Below are positions 7,507 to 15,500 of a stretch of 24,663 bases of DNA, in pieces. How positions within the stretch are numbered: the stretch's first letter is position 1; every line of letters begins with the position of its first letter. Position numbers and translations under genes: made by a program. The notes under the pieces are model-generated. The model did not search any database, had not been told where the DNA came from, and worked only from the letters and a program-made list of their open reading frames with translations. Location: the NCBI GenBank assembly GCA_002336465.1, contig DDEP01000086.1, positions 4,046 through 28,708 of the forward strand, written 5' to 3'. This stretch comes from Pedobacter sp. UBA1951. GTDB taxonomy: Bacteria; Bacteroidota; Bacteroidia; Sphingobacteriales; Sphingobacteriaceae.

Positions 7507-9648
7507 TTACTGGTTTGATGGTATAGTTCCTTTATTCATTTTAATATCTGTACCCAAACGCTGTAAGTAAGCAATAAGGGCAACGATCTCACGGTCGCTC
7601 TTAACTTTTATGTTGTTCTGCTTAAGATCAGCCACGATTTCTTCTGCCTGTTCCATTAATTTCAGGTTAGCAATCTTGTCAAATCCTTCTTTGTAAGGTA
7701 CCCCTAAGGTTTGCATAGCTCTTATCTTAACAGCCGTACTTGTTGTGTCTAATTTCTGTTCAATTAACCATGGATATGAAGGCATGATACTACCAGGCGA
7801 CATAGAAGTAGGGTCTAACATATGGTTATAATGCCATGCATTTGAATATTTTCCACCTATACGGTGCAAATCTGGGCCTGTACGTTTACTTCCCCATAAG
7901 AACGGGTGATCGTAAACAAATTCGCCCGCCTTGCTATATTCTCCATAACGTTCTGTTTCAGAACGGAAAGGCCTTACCGTTTGCGAGTGACAGTTTACAC
8001 ATCCTTCTTTTATGTAAAGATCGCGTCCTTGCAGCTCAAGCGGTGTATAAGGTTTAACACTGCTAATGGTAGGTACATTTGATTGTATGGTAAAGGTTGG
8101 CATCATTTCTACCATTCCTCCTATTAAGATTACAATCAAAGAGATTACCATAAATTTCATTGGTTTGCGCTCCAATACACGGTGCCATTTTTTATCGGCA
8201 GGATCTGTTTCTGCTATAACTTTAGGAAGTGGCATAGCTTCTGCCTCTTCATTAGCTACCAGTTTACCTTTTAACATGGTTTTAGCTAAGTTATAAGTCA
8301 TTACCAATGCGCCTATCAGATATAAACCACCACCTATTGAACGTAAAACGTGCATTGGTATAATCTGTAATGTGGTTGACAAGAAGTTTGGATATTTCAA
8401 TAAACCTTCTGGTGTAAATTCTTTCCACATTAAACCTTGTGTAAAGCCAGCCCAATACATCGGTATAGCATAGAATAAAATACCCAAAGTACCTATCCAA
8501 AAGTGGAATGAAGCTAATTTTTTAGAGTATAGCTCTGTTTTGTACATGCGGGGGATTAACCAATACAAAATACCGAAAGTTAAAAATCCATTCCATCCTA
8601 AAGCTCCAACGTGTACGTGAGCAACTATCCAGTCGGTAAAGTGTGCAATAGCGTTAACTTGTTTTAATGACAGCATAGGACCTTCAAAAGTAGCCATACC
8701 GTAAGCGGTAAGTGCAACTACCATAAATTTCAAGGTCACATCTTCGCGTACCTTATCCCATGCACCTCTTAACGTTAACAAACCATTGATCATACCTCCC
8801 CAGCTTGGTGCAATTAACATCACTGAAAAAGCCACACCTAATGATTGTGCCCAACCGGGTAAGGAAGTGTACAATAAATGGTGAGGGCCTGCCCAGATAT
8901 AAATAAAAATTAACGACCAAAAGTGTAAGATACTCAGCTTGTATGAGTACACGGGCCTGTTAGCCATTTTAGGCAAGAAATAATACATTAAACCTAAATA
9001 TGGCGTGGTTAAGAAAAATGCTACTGCATTGTGTCCGTACCACCACTGTACCAGCGCATCTTGAACGCCTGCAAAAACATAATAGCTTTTAAAGAATGAA
9101 ACCGGCAATTGAAAAGAATTTACAATATGCAATACGGCTACCGTAACAAAAGTTGCGATATAGAACCATATGGCTACATACAAATGGCGCTCTCTTCGTT
9201 TAATAATGGTACCAAACATATTGATCCCAAAAACCACCCAAATGATGGTAATGGCAATATCAATTGGCCATTCTAGTTCTGCGTACTCATGTGATGAAGT
9301 TAAGCCTAACGGCAACGTGATCACAGCCGAAACAATGATGAGCTGCCAACCCCAAAAATGAATTTTACTCAGCACATCGCTAAACATTCTTGCTTTGAGC
9401 AAACGCTGTAAAGAGTAATAAACGCCCATAAAAATGGCATTACCCACAAATGCAAATATTACAGCATTGGTGTGCAAAGGCCTGATACGCCCAAATGTGG
9501 TGTATTGACTACCTAAGTTCATGCTTGGCTTGAACAACTGCATGGCTACCAAGAGCCCTACCGTCATTCCAATAATACCCCAAACCAAGGTAGCAAGTCC
9601 AAAATTGCGTACAATCTTGTTGTCGTAAGTAAATTTTTCTAACTGCAT
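7507..9648 (-). CDS. ccoNO: Fused cbb3 oxidase catalytic and cytochrome c subunits CcoN-CcoO
   Basis: A 713-residue fusion of the haem-copper catalytic subunit CcoN (about 1-470) and the monohaem cytochrome c subunit CcoO (about 500-713). CcoN shows many membrane helices and haem/Cu region motifs such as QWWYGHNAVAFFLT and WIVAHVHVGALGWNGF, which carry histidine ligands. CcoO has a membrane anchor near 500-520, then CVNCHSQTVRPF (C550, C553, H554) and LDPTSMSPGSIMPSYPWL, which contains the Met ligand region. The complex reduces O2 to water at low oxygen tension and pumps protons. In Proteobacteria these are separate genes; the fusion is known in Bacteroidota. A 73-nt spacer with a -7 box separates it from ccoS. 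Confidence 0.96.
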   Translation of the reverse strand: MQLEKFTYDNKIVRNFGLATLVWGIIGMTVGLLVAMQLFKPSMNLGSQYTTFGRIRPLHTNAVIFAFVGNAIFMGVYYSLQRLLKARMFSDVLSKIHFWGWQLIIVSAVITLPLGLTSSHEYAELEWPIDIAITIIWVVFGINMFGTIIKRRERHLYVAIWFYIATFVTVAVLHIVNSFQLPVSFFKSYYVFAGVQDALVQWWYGHNAVAFFLTTPYLGLMYYFLPKMANRPVYSYKLSILHFWSLIFIYIWAGPHHLLYTSLPGWAQSLGVAFSVMLIAPSWGGMINGLLTLRGAWDKVREDVTLKFMVVALTAYGMATFEGPMLSLKQVNAIAHFTDWIVAHVHVGALGWNGFLTFGILYWLIPRMYKTELYSKKLASFHFWIGTLGILFYAIPMYWAGFTQGLMWKEFTPEGLLKYPNFLSTTLQIIPMHVLRSIGGGLYLIGALVMTYNLAKTMLKGKLVANEEAEAMPLPKVIAETDPADKKWHRVLERKPMKFMVISLIVILIGGMVEMMPTFTIQSNVPTISSVKPYTPLELQGRDLYIKEGCVNCHSQTVRPFRSETERYGEYSKAGEFVYDHPFLWGSKRTGPDLHRIGGKYSNAWHYNHMLDPTSMSPGSIMPSYPWLIEQKLDTTSTAVKIRAMQTLGVPYKEGFDKIANLKLMEQAEEIVADLKQNNIKVKSDREIVALIAYLQRLGTDIKMNKGTIPSNQ

Positions 9649-9681
9649 AGTTTAATAGAAAATTAATTGGATTTTATATAG

Positions 9682-9689
9682 CAAAGTTA
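9682..9689 (-). promoter_or_regulatory. -7 promoter box upstream of ccoNO
   Basis: On the minus strand the bases read TAACTTTG, a full match to the Bacteroidota -7 consensus TAnnTTTG, 33 nt before the ccoNO ATG. No TTTG is seen at the -33 position; instead a palindrome-like word, CATGG-N7-CCATG (9704-9720), covers that region, so activator-dependent transcription is possible. The same TAACTTTG word occurs before two other transcription units in the window (17352-17359 and 19745-19752). Confidence 0.45.
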
Positions 9690-9721
9690 TTTTTAGTTCG
9701 CAGCATGGCTCATGACCATGA

Positions 9722-9901
9722 TTACTGAGAAATGTGATCTTTATCAGATTTTTCTTCGGTTACATCATCATCAAATAAAATGCGGATACCCGGTGTATGC
9801 ACATCGTCATGTTGGCCATTTTTTAAAGACCAGAAGAAAGCCAGTAAAAAGATAAGAGCCATTAAGATGCTGCATCCGATTAAAAAGTATAGTATACTCA
9901 T
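9722..9901 (-). CDS. ccoS: cbb3 oxidase maturation protein CcoS
   Basis: This short gene codes for 59 residues: one membrane helix (MSILYFLIGCSILMALIF, about residues 1-25), then HTPGIRILFDDDVTEEKSD. The RILFDDD stretch after a single helix is the CcoS hallmark. CcoS is needed for cofactor insertion into the catalytic subunit, where it works with the copper ATPase CcoI. Its ATG overlaps the ccoI stop as ATGA (9898-9901), so translation is coupled. A 73-nt spacer with a possible promoter follows before ccoNO. Confidence 0.93.
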   Translation of the reverse strand: MSILYFLIGCSILMALIFLLAFFWSLKNGQHDDVHTPGIRILFDDDVTEEKSDKDHISQ

Positions 9902-12279
9902 ATCAAGTTATTTTTGCGGGCAAAGTATCTTGTTGCCACACTGGTGAAACTAATAATGGTTATGGTACTAATAGGCATTAATACAGCTGCTACCAAAGGA
10001 TATAAAGTACCTTGTACGGCAAAGAATAATCCCACACAATTGTATATCAAGGCAATAGCAAAACATATCTTTATGGTTTTAAGACCATCTTTGCTCAGTT
10101 GTATAAAGTTGGGCAGATAGTGGAGTGAATCTCCTTTTAAAATGGCATCGCATCCCGGTGTAAAGTTGTTGATGTTATCGGTTACAGCAATCCCAAAATC
10201 ACTTTGTTTAAGTGCCCCAGCATCATTTAAGCCATCTCCTAACATCATTACTTTTTCTCCATGAAATTGCTTCTGTTTAATGGCATTCAATTTCTCGTGA
10301 GGACTTTGGTTAAACAGCATTTGCATATTCTCACCAAAAACAAGTTTCAGGTACTGTTCATCTTTATTGGTATCTCCCGAAAGCAGGGCCAGTTTAAACT
10401 TATGTTGTAGTTTGCTGATCAGTAGGTTAAGATTTTTACGCCATTGTTGTTCTACAGTATAACAGCCTTTGTACTCATTATTGATAACAATATGAACGCC
10501 TCCATTTTCCTTAGCATTAATACTAAAGGGCATCATTCTTTTACTACCTGCAAAAACCTCCACGCCATCAACACTTGCTTTTAGGCCTTTTCCTGGAACT
10601 TCTTCATAATGCTCGGTTTCAAGTATCTTTTTAACTTGAAGTGTTTTTAGTACTTGCCTACTCAAAGGATGTGACGACTGATATAACAAAGAAGCTACCA
10701 GCATTTCTTCATATTCAGTTAGTTTACCTGTAAAATGTATATTGGCTTCTTCTGTACTTGTAAGCGTGCCCGTCTTATCAAAAACAATGGTATTAAAAGT
10801 AGCCAGTTGTTCTACTGCATCTGTATTTTTTACGTAGAAATCCTTTTTATCAAATACAGATAAAATAGCCGATAAGGTAAAAGGCGTGCTTAGCGCTATT
10901 ACACAAGGACAGGCAACAATAATTACCGATGTAAATGCCGACCATGCTTTGATGGTATCATTAAAATAATACCAGTACCCGGCAGAGGCAAATGCAATCA
11001 CAAAAACCGTAATCGTAAAAACTTTAGCTACGCTATCGTTAAAATTGGTGGTTTTGCTACTGGCTTTGTAATTTTCTTTGTTCCACAGCCCCGTAAGGTA
11101 ACTCTGAGAAGCTGGTTTTACCACTTCTAATTCAATGGCCTCTCCTATTTGTCTTCCCCCGGCATATACAATCTCTCCTAATACTTTTTGCTGTGGGTCT
11201 GATTCTCCTGTTACAAAGCCCATATCCAACCAAGCCTCTCCTTTTAACAGAATAGAGTCTGCTGGAATCAGTTCTCCGTTACGAATCAATAAACGATCAC
11301 CTACCTGTATTTCATTAATAGATGTAGGTTTTTCTTTGCCTTCTTTTAAAACATTTATAGCAATAGGAAAATAAGAGCGATAATCTCTATCAAAAGAGAT
11401 ATGATGGTATGTACGTTGTTTTACCCATTTGCCCATTAGCAATAAGAAAACCAAACCAGTTAAAGTATCTGCAAAGCTTGGTGTATTAAATATTGCCGCT
11501 ACGGTTGTACGGATAAAAAGTACCGCAATGATCAAAGCCAAAGGTGTATCAAGATTAACCATACCATGCTTTAAACTGGCAATTGCCGATTTAAAATAAT
11601 CTCTGGCGCAATAAAAGGTAACCGGAATACAGAAAGCGAGATTTAACCAACCAAACAAATGCTGAAAATTCTTTTCTAATTCGCTTAATCCAAAATATTC
11701 GGGAAAAGCAAAAAGCATTACGTTGCCCATACAGAAACCTGCCACAGCAATTTTAAGGATAAGGCTTTTATTTACCGAATTACTTTTTTCCTTTACAACA
11801 TCTTGTAAGCTAATAAGTGGCTCATATCCTATGCCTGCCAAGATTTCTACCACCTTACGCAAGGAAATCTGTTGATGCTTAAAGCTGATCGTAACCTGTT
11901 TCTTCAAAAAGTCTATACGTGAATTAAAAATAGCTTGATTAACTTTATAAAGATGCTCTAAAAGCCATATACACGAACTACAATGTATAGCTGGTATGTA
12001 AAAAGTAACAATGGTATTTTCTTTATCGGTATAGTCGATAAGTTGGCGAGCTATAGTAGGTTCATCTAAGTACTCGAAATGACCTAATCCTGCAATCCTG
12101 CTGCCGGGGTTATCGTTATATGCGTAGTAATTACACATATTGTTTTCAGACAGGAACTGGTAAACATTACGACAGCCTATACAACAAAATTCCTTCTCAT
12201 CATAAGTGATTTTTGAGAGGTTAAGTTCATCGCCGCAATGATAGCAGACTGCTTGGTTCAATACACTTTGAGTTTCCAT
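9898..12279 (-). CDS. ccoI: Copper-translocating P1B-type ATPase CcoI (FixI)
   Basis: CcoI exports copper across the inner membrane for assembly of the CcoN haem-Cu centre. The 793-residue protein has an N-terminal Cys-rich region (CYHC at 12-15, FCCIGC at 31-36) typical of CcoI, a heavy-metal-associated domain with HCSSC (99-103), the membrane metal site CPC (457-459), the phosphorylation motif DKTGTLT (D501), an HP motif in SSHPLSRQ, and GDGLNDAGAL near the C terminus. Context decides between CcoI and CopA: it lies directly after hemN and overlaps ccoS by 4 nt. Only 9 nt separate it from the hemN stop. Confidence 0.95.
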   Translation of the reverse strand: METQSVLNQAVCYHCGDELNLSKITYDEKEFCCIGCRNVYQFLSENNMCNYYAYNDNPGSRIAGLGHFEYLDEPTIARQLIDYTDKENTIVTFYIPAIHCSSCIWLLEHLYKVNQAIFNSRIDFLKKQVTISFKHQQISLRKVVEILAGIGYEPLISLQDVVKEKSNSVNKSLILKIAVAGFCMGNVMLFAFPEYFGLSELEKNFQHLFGWLNLAFCIPVTFYCARDYFKSAIASLKHGMVNLDTPLALIIAVLFIRTTVAAIFNTPSFADTLTGLVFLLLMGKWVKQRTYHHISFDRDYRSYFPIAINVLKEGKEKPTSINEIQVGDRLLIRNGELIPADSILLKGEAWLDMGFVTGESDPQQKVLGEIVYAGGRQIGEAIELEVVKPASQSYLTGLWNKENYKASSKTTNFNDSVAKVFTITVFVIAFASAGYWYYFNDTIKAWSAFTSVIIVACPCVIALSTPFTLSAILSVFDKKDFYVKNTDAVEQLATFNTIVFDKTGTLTSTEEANIHFTGKLTEYEEMLVASLLYQSSHPLSRQVLKTLQVKKILETEHYEEVPGKGLKASVDGVEVFAGSKRMMPFSINAKENGGVHIVINNEYKGCYTVEQQWRKNLNLLISKLQHKFKLALLSGDTNKDEQYLKLVFGENMQMLFNQSPHEKLNAIKQKQFHGEKVMMLGDGLNDAGALKQSDFGIAVTDNINNFTPGCDAILKGDSLHYLPNFIQLSKDGLKTIKICFAIALIYNCVGLFFAVQGTLYPLVAAVLMPISTITIISFTSVATRYFARKNNLI

Positions 12280-12288
12280 GACAAGAGC

Positions 12289-13632
12289 TTAAATAGCTGC
12301 ACTAAATAACTGTGTTTGAGGCTGCTTTTGCCACAAACGTTCATCAAAAGCCATGCAAACGTTTCGTAAAAACGTTTTGCCAATAGGCGTAATCTCAATT
12401 TCGTGTTCGCCTAAATATACTAATTTATCTTTAATCAATGGCTTTAATCTATTTTCAATATCTGAGGGTATTTTCTTGCTGAAAGAAGTATGATTTCTGC
12501 ACATCAGGTTTAAAATATGCTGTCTGATCTCTAAATCTTTATCTGTGAGCAAATGCCCTTTTTCTATAGCTAACTTGTTGTTATTGATTTGTGATTGATA
12601 AGCTTCAACTGTTTTAGCATTTTGTGCAAAGGCAGTACCGCAATCACTTATAGAAGATACACCCAATCCTATCAATATCTGTGTACGTTGTGAAGTATAG
12701 CCCATAAAATTACGGTGCATCTCTCCCGATATGCTCGAAGTGTACAAACTATCGCTGGTTAAGGCAAAGTGATCCATTCCTATCTCTTCATAACCAGCCT
12801 CCAACAACATCGCCCTTCCTTTTTTGTACAACGCAAACTTCTCATCGCCTTGCGGAATATCCTGTTCTGTGAAATGTCTCTGTCCAGGTTTTAACCAAGG
12901 TACATGTGCATAGCTATAAAATGCAATGCGATCGGGTTTTAACGCAATTACTTCTTTAATGGTTTCTGCTAATCCCTCCATATGCTGGCCCGGCAATCCA
13001 TATATAAGGTCATAGTTAACCGATTCATATCCTATAGCTCTTGCCTGTGTTGTTATTTGTTTAACTTGTTCAGGAGTTTGAAAGCGGTTGATCATAAATT
13101 GCACCCGCGGATCAAAATCCTGAATGCCTAAGCTCAGTCTTTTAAAACCCAGATGGTTTAAAGTTTGCAGATGCTCAACAGTAGTATTATCAGGATGTCC
13201 CTCAAAAGAGCACTCAATATCGCTGTCCAAATCTTCTCCCACTATTCCTTTTAAAAGTCTGTTCAGGTTTTCTGGGCTAAAAAAGGTAGGCGTGCCTCCA
13301 CCTAAGTGTATTTCTTTGATCTTCGGCTGTTCACCCAAAAGATCAATATACATTTGCCATTCTTTTAATACTGTTTCTATGTAAGGTTCTTCTACCTTAT
13401 GATTTTTGGTTATACGTGTGTTACAACCGCAATAAGTACACAGGCTTTCGCAGAATGGTAAATGGATATAGAGACTTATACCTTCGTTTTTATGGGCTTT
13501 ATAACTACTTTTTAGCCGTTCATGCCAGTCTTGCGCTACAAATAAATCATTTTCCCAATAAGGTACTGTAGGATAACTGGTATATCTGGGTGCAGCTACA
13601 TTGTATTTTCTTAAAAGTTCTACAGCTTCCAT
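12289..13632 (-). CDS. hemN: Oxygen-independent coproporphyrinogen III dehydrogenase HemN
   Basis: This radical SAM enzyme converts coproporphyrinogen III to protoporphyrinogen IX without oxygen, feeding haem to the cbb3 oxidase. With the start at 13632 it has 447 residues, close to E. coli HemN (457). The radical SAM site is C61-x3-C65-x2-C68 followed by G-C70, within IHLPFCESLCTYCGCN, and the N-terminal YNVAAPRYTSYPTVPYW motif is HemN-specific, separating it from HemW. The start is chosen because ATG overlaps the upstream stop as TAATG; a longer in-frame ATG at 13668 would add 12 residues from sequence that codes for the upstream protein. The operon places it between the D-LDH-like gene and ccoI. 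Confidence 0.94.
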   Translation of the reverse strand: MEAVELLRKYNVAAPRYTSYPTVPYWENDLFVAQDWHERLKSSYKAHKNEGISLYIHLPFCESLCTYCGCNTRITKNHKVEEPYIETVLKEWQMYIDLLGEQPKIKEIHLGGGTPTFFSPENLNRLLKGIVGEDLDSDIECSFEGHPDNTTVEHLQTLNHLGFKRLSLGIQDFDPRVQFMINRFQTPEQVKQITTQARAIGYESVNYDLIYGLPGQHMEGLAETIKEVIALKPDRIAFYSYAHVPWLKPGQRHFTEQDIPQGDEKFALYKKGRAMLLEAGYEEIGMDHFALTSDSLYTSSISGEMHRNFMGYTSQRTQILIGLGVSSISDCGTAFAQNAKTVEAYQSQINNNKLAIEKGHLLTDKDLEIRQHILNLMCRNHTSFSKKIPSDIENRLKPLIKDKLVYLGEHEIEITPIGKTFLRNVCMAFDERLWQKQPQTQLFSAAI

Positions 13633-14069
13633 TAATGTTGGTTTAATTTTCTTGCAGCAGCTCCGCAATCATTTGGACAGCAACAGGCCTTTCCTACACA
13701 TTTTCCTGCTGCCCAGTTATCCAAATTTTTAACCACCTGTTCCATGCGTTTAAAAGGTTCACCTTCGGCTCTGTCTAAGGGTACATTGGCAATTTTAAAT
13801 CCGGCATAACCAGCCGCTTCTAAATCAATATGTGAGGTTGTAAAAGAAGAGGTAGCGATATATTTAAGTCCTAATTGCTTAAGCCCTATAATGATCTCTT
13901 TTGATATAGGGTCTTCGTTAAAAACAATCAGTACTTCTTTTCCCGCAGCAAATGCCAAGGTTTCGATATTCAAATCATTAGCGATGATGGTAATATCATG
14001 TTTTTTATGATTCGCTAAAATCAAGTTTTCTTTTTCTTCAGGCTTAATGTTGTAGGCAATAGCTTTCAT
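13632..14069 (-). CDS. D-LDH-like lid-domain protein with Cys-rich tail
   Basis: This 145-residue protein resembles D-lactate dehydrogenase family enzymes, but only the substrate (lid, flavodoxin-like) domain. Residues 1-97 follow the family N terminus (MKAIAYNIKPEEKENL..., then HIDLEAAGYAGFKIANVP at 80-97). Residues 104-122 (EPFKRMEQVVKNLDNWAAG) look like the C-terminal helix that follows the NAD domain in full-length enzymes. The NAD-binding Rossmann domain with its catalytic Arg, Glu and His is absent, so dehydrogenase activity is not expected. A tail carries C124, C129, C130, C131 and C135 (CVGKACCCPNDC), a possible metal or Fe-S site. It is the first gene of the hemN-cbb3 run and overlaps hemN by 1 nt (TAATG). 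The function is unknown. Confidence 0.8.
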   Translation of the reverse strand: MKAIAYNIKPEEKENLILANHKKHDITIIANDLNIETLAFAAGKEVLIVFNEDPISKEIIIGLKQLGLKYIATSSFTTSHIDLEAAGYAGFKIANVPLDRAEGEPFKRMEQVVKNLDNWAAGKCVGKACCCPNDCGAAARKLNQH

Positions 14070-14088
14070 ATTTATGTTTTATAAGACA

Positions 14089-14096
14089 CAAAACTA
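14089..14096 (-). promoter_or_regulatory. -7 promoter box of the hemN-cbb3 supercluster
   Basis: The minus strand reads TAGTTTTG, a match to TAnnTTTG, 20 nt before the ATG of the D-LDH-like gene. No clear TTTG is found at the -33 position, which fits an activated promoter. A Crp/Fnr-like site lies further upstream at 14137-14158. Confidence 0.4.
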
Positions 14097-14136
14097 ACCT
14101 GACTTGCCGGGGTGTTGAATGAGGATGCTTAGGGTA

Positions 14137-14158
14137 AAAAATGATATTCGTCACATAT
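14137..14158. promoter_or_regulatory. Possible Crp/Fnr-family operator in the divergent spacer
   Basis: The bases read AAAAATGATATTCGTCACATAT: a good right half (TCACAT) and a weak left half (ATGA) separated by six bases, the spacing used by Crp/Fnr regulators. The centre lies about 65 nt upstream of the start implied by the -7 box at 14089, near the -61.5 to -71.5 positions used by class I activators. Fnr-type control of hemN and cbb3 genes is known in many bacteria. The left half is poor, so this is a suggestion only. Confidence 0.3.
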
Positions 14159-14229
14159 TAACTGCGCTCAATACGGAATTATGAAACAATCTTTACAATT
14201 GTCTATAATAAAAAAAGCTAATTTTAGCC

Positions 14230-14709
14230 ATGCTATACAGAGAGGTACAAACTAAAGACAATGATGCTTTAGCCAAAATTATACGAGGAGTTTTTACAGA
14301 ACATCAGGCACCTACACAGGGAACTGTTTACACAGATCCCACTACAGATGCTTTATACGAGCTATTTCAAGTAGAAAAAGCTATTTTATGGGTTGCGGAA
14401 GATGAGAATCATAAAATTTTAGGTTGTTGCGGAATTTTTCCTACTCCGGGATTAGATGAGGATTGTGCTGAACTAGTAAAATTTTATCTACATAAAGATG
14501 CCAGAGGGAAAGGTGTAGGTAGGGCATTGATGGAAAAATGCGTGGTTTCCGCAAAAGATATGGGTTTCAAAAAATTATATCTAGAAAGCCTTCCTGAATT
14601 TGCCACGGCTGTTAACATTTACGAAAAACAGGGCTTTGAGAAATTAGATCAACCCATGGGACAGTCAGGTCATGATGGTTGCAATATCTGGATGCTAAAA
14701 ACGCTGTAA
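14230..14709 (+). CDS. GNAT-family N-acetyltransferase
   Basis: The 159-residue protein has the GNAT fold: an N-terminal REVQTKDNDALAKIIRGVF, a central sheet with VAEDENHKILGCCGIFP, the acetyl-CoA pyrophosphate loop R92-G-K-G-V-G97, and a C-terminal YEKQGFEKLDQPMG motif. The substrate is unknown. It is divergent from the cbb3 cluster and lies 9 nt before the rhodanese-thioredoxin gene, so the two are probably cotranscribed. Confidence 0.85.
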   Translation: MLYREVQTKDNDALAKIIRGVFTEHQAPTQGTVYTDPTTDALYELFQVEKAILWVAEDENHKILGCCGIFPTPGLDEDCAELVKFYLHKDARGKGVGRALMEKCVVSAKDMGFKKLYLESLPEFATAVNIYEKQGFEKLDQPMGQSGHDGCNIWMLKTL

Positions 14710-14718
14710 GGAAAGATA

Positions 14719-15435
14719 ATGAAAAGAATACTTTTTTTAGTGCTCCTTATCGCCTTCAATGCAAGGGCACAAAAAACAAACAATGTACATGAATTAGAGG
14801 CCAAATTGTTCAAAGAACAAACTGAGCAATCTAAAAATGTGCAATTAATAGATGTAAGAGCACCTTACGAAATGCAAAGCGGTTATCTTAAGGGAGCAAG
14901 AAATCTTAACATAGACGATGTAGAGTTTAACCAAAAACTTAAGCTGCTCAATAAAGAATTACCTGTGTATGTTTATTGTGTAAGCGGACGCAGAAGCGAG
15001 AAAGCAGCTAAACAAATGCTTGAACAGGGATTTAAAGAGGTTTACACTCTAGGTGGCGGTTTTAAAAAGTGGCTGAGTAACGATTATGAAACTTCGCTTG
15101 ATTATATAGCAATAAAATCGTTAACCCCAACGCAATACCAAAGCATCTTAAAATCTGAAAAACCTGTTCTAGTTAGTTTTTTCGATGCAACATGCAATAC
15201 TTGCGAAGCGTTAAATCAGGCTTTGATTTCTAGAGCAGCACACAGACAAAAGGATTTCATTTTATTACGGATAGATACCACATTGAACCAACAGCTAACC
15301 GAAGAACTTGGCATAAAATCTGTTCCAACTGTTAAGCTCTACAAAGCGCAAAAAGAAGTTTGGGAGGCTAATGGCAATATCAACTTAAAAAGACTTGATA
15401 AAAAGTTGAAGAAAGTGGTCGATTCAAAAAAATAA
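14719..15435 (+). CDS. Exported rhodanese-thioredoxin fusion protein
   Basis: The 238-residue protein starts with a signal peptide (MKRILFLVLLIAFNARAQ, probable cut near residue 18). A rhodanese domain follows (about 22-120; LIDVRAPYEMQSGYLKGA, active-site C87 in YCVSGRRS, then LGGGFKKWL). Next comes a thioredoxin-like domain (about 135-235) with FFDATCNTCEAL (C159, C162) and the cis-Pro loop SVPTVKLY (P203). It probably acts in the periplasm, perhaps handling persulfide sulphur or oxidised thiols. CNTC differs from the classical CGPC site, so the redox partner may differ. It follows the acetyltransferase gene by 9 nt. Confidence 0.85.
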   Translation: MKRILFLVLLIAFNARAQKTNNVHELEAKLFKEQTEQSKNVQLIDVRAPYEMQSGYLKGARNLNIDDVEFNQKLKLLNKELPVYVYCVSGRRSEKAAKQMLEQGFKEVYTLGGGFKKWLSNDYETSLDYIAIKSLTPTQYQSILKSEKPVLVSFFDATCNTCEALNQALISRAAHRQKDFILLRIDTTLNQQLTEELGIKSVPTVKLYKAQKEVWEANGNINLKRLDKKLKKVVDSKK

Positions 15436-15464
15436 CGACCGAACAAAAATCTCGAAACAGAACA

Positions 15465-15500
15465 AATTTGTTTAACCTGTTACAACAGGTTAAACAAATT
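15465..15500. terminator. 17-bp palindrome between convergent genes
   Basis: AATTTGTTTAACCTGTT (15465-15481) and AACAGGTTAAACAAATT (15484-15500) are perfect inverted copies around AC. One arm is the last codons and the stop of bshB1, and the palindrome begins 29 nt after the fusion gene's stop. There is no long T-run on either side, so it is a bidirectional terminator or mRNA-end stabiliser of uncertain strength. Confidence 0.65.

Noticed and set aside
8291..8500. Minus-strand frame inside ccoNO
   Set aside because: It is an out-of-frame reading of the same strand as a clearly conserved subunit, with no recognisable features.
12289..13668. hemN with the longer start at 13668
   Set aside because: The extra 12 residues come from sequence that codes for the Cys-rich tail of the upstream protein in another frame, while ATG at 13632 overlaps its stop (TAATG) and directly gives the family N terminus.
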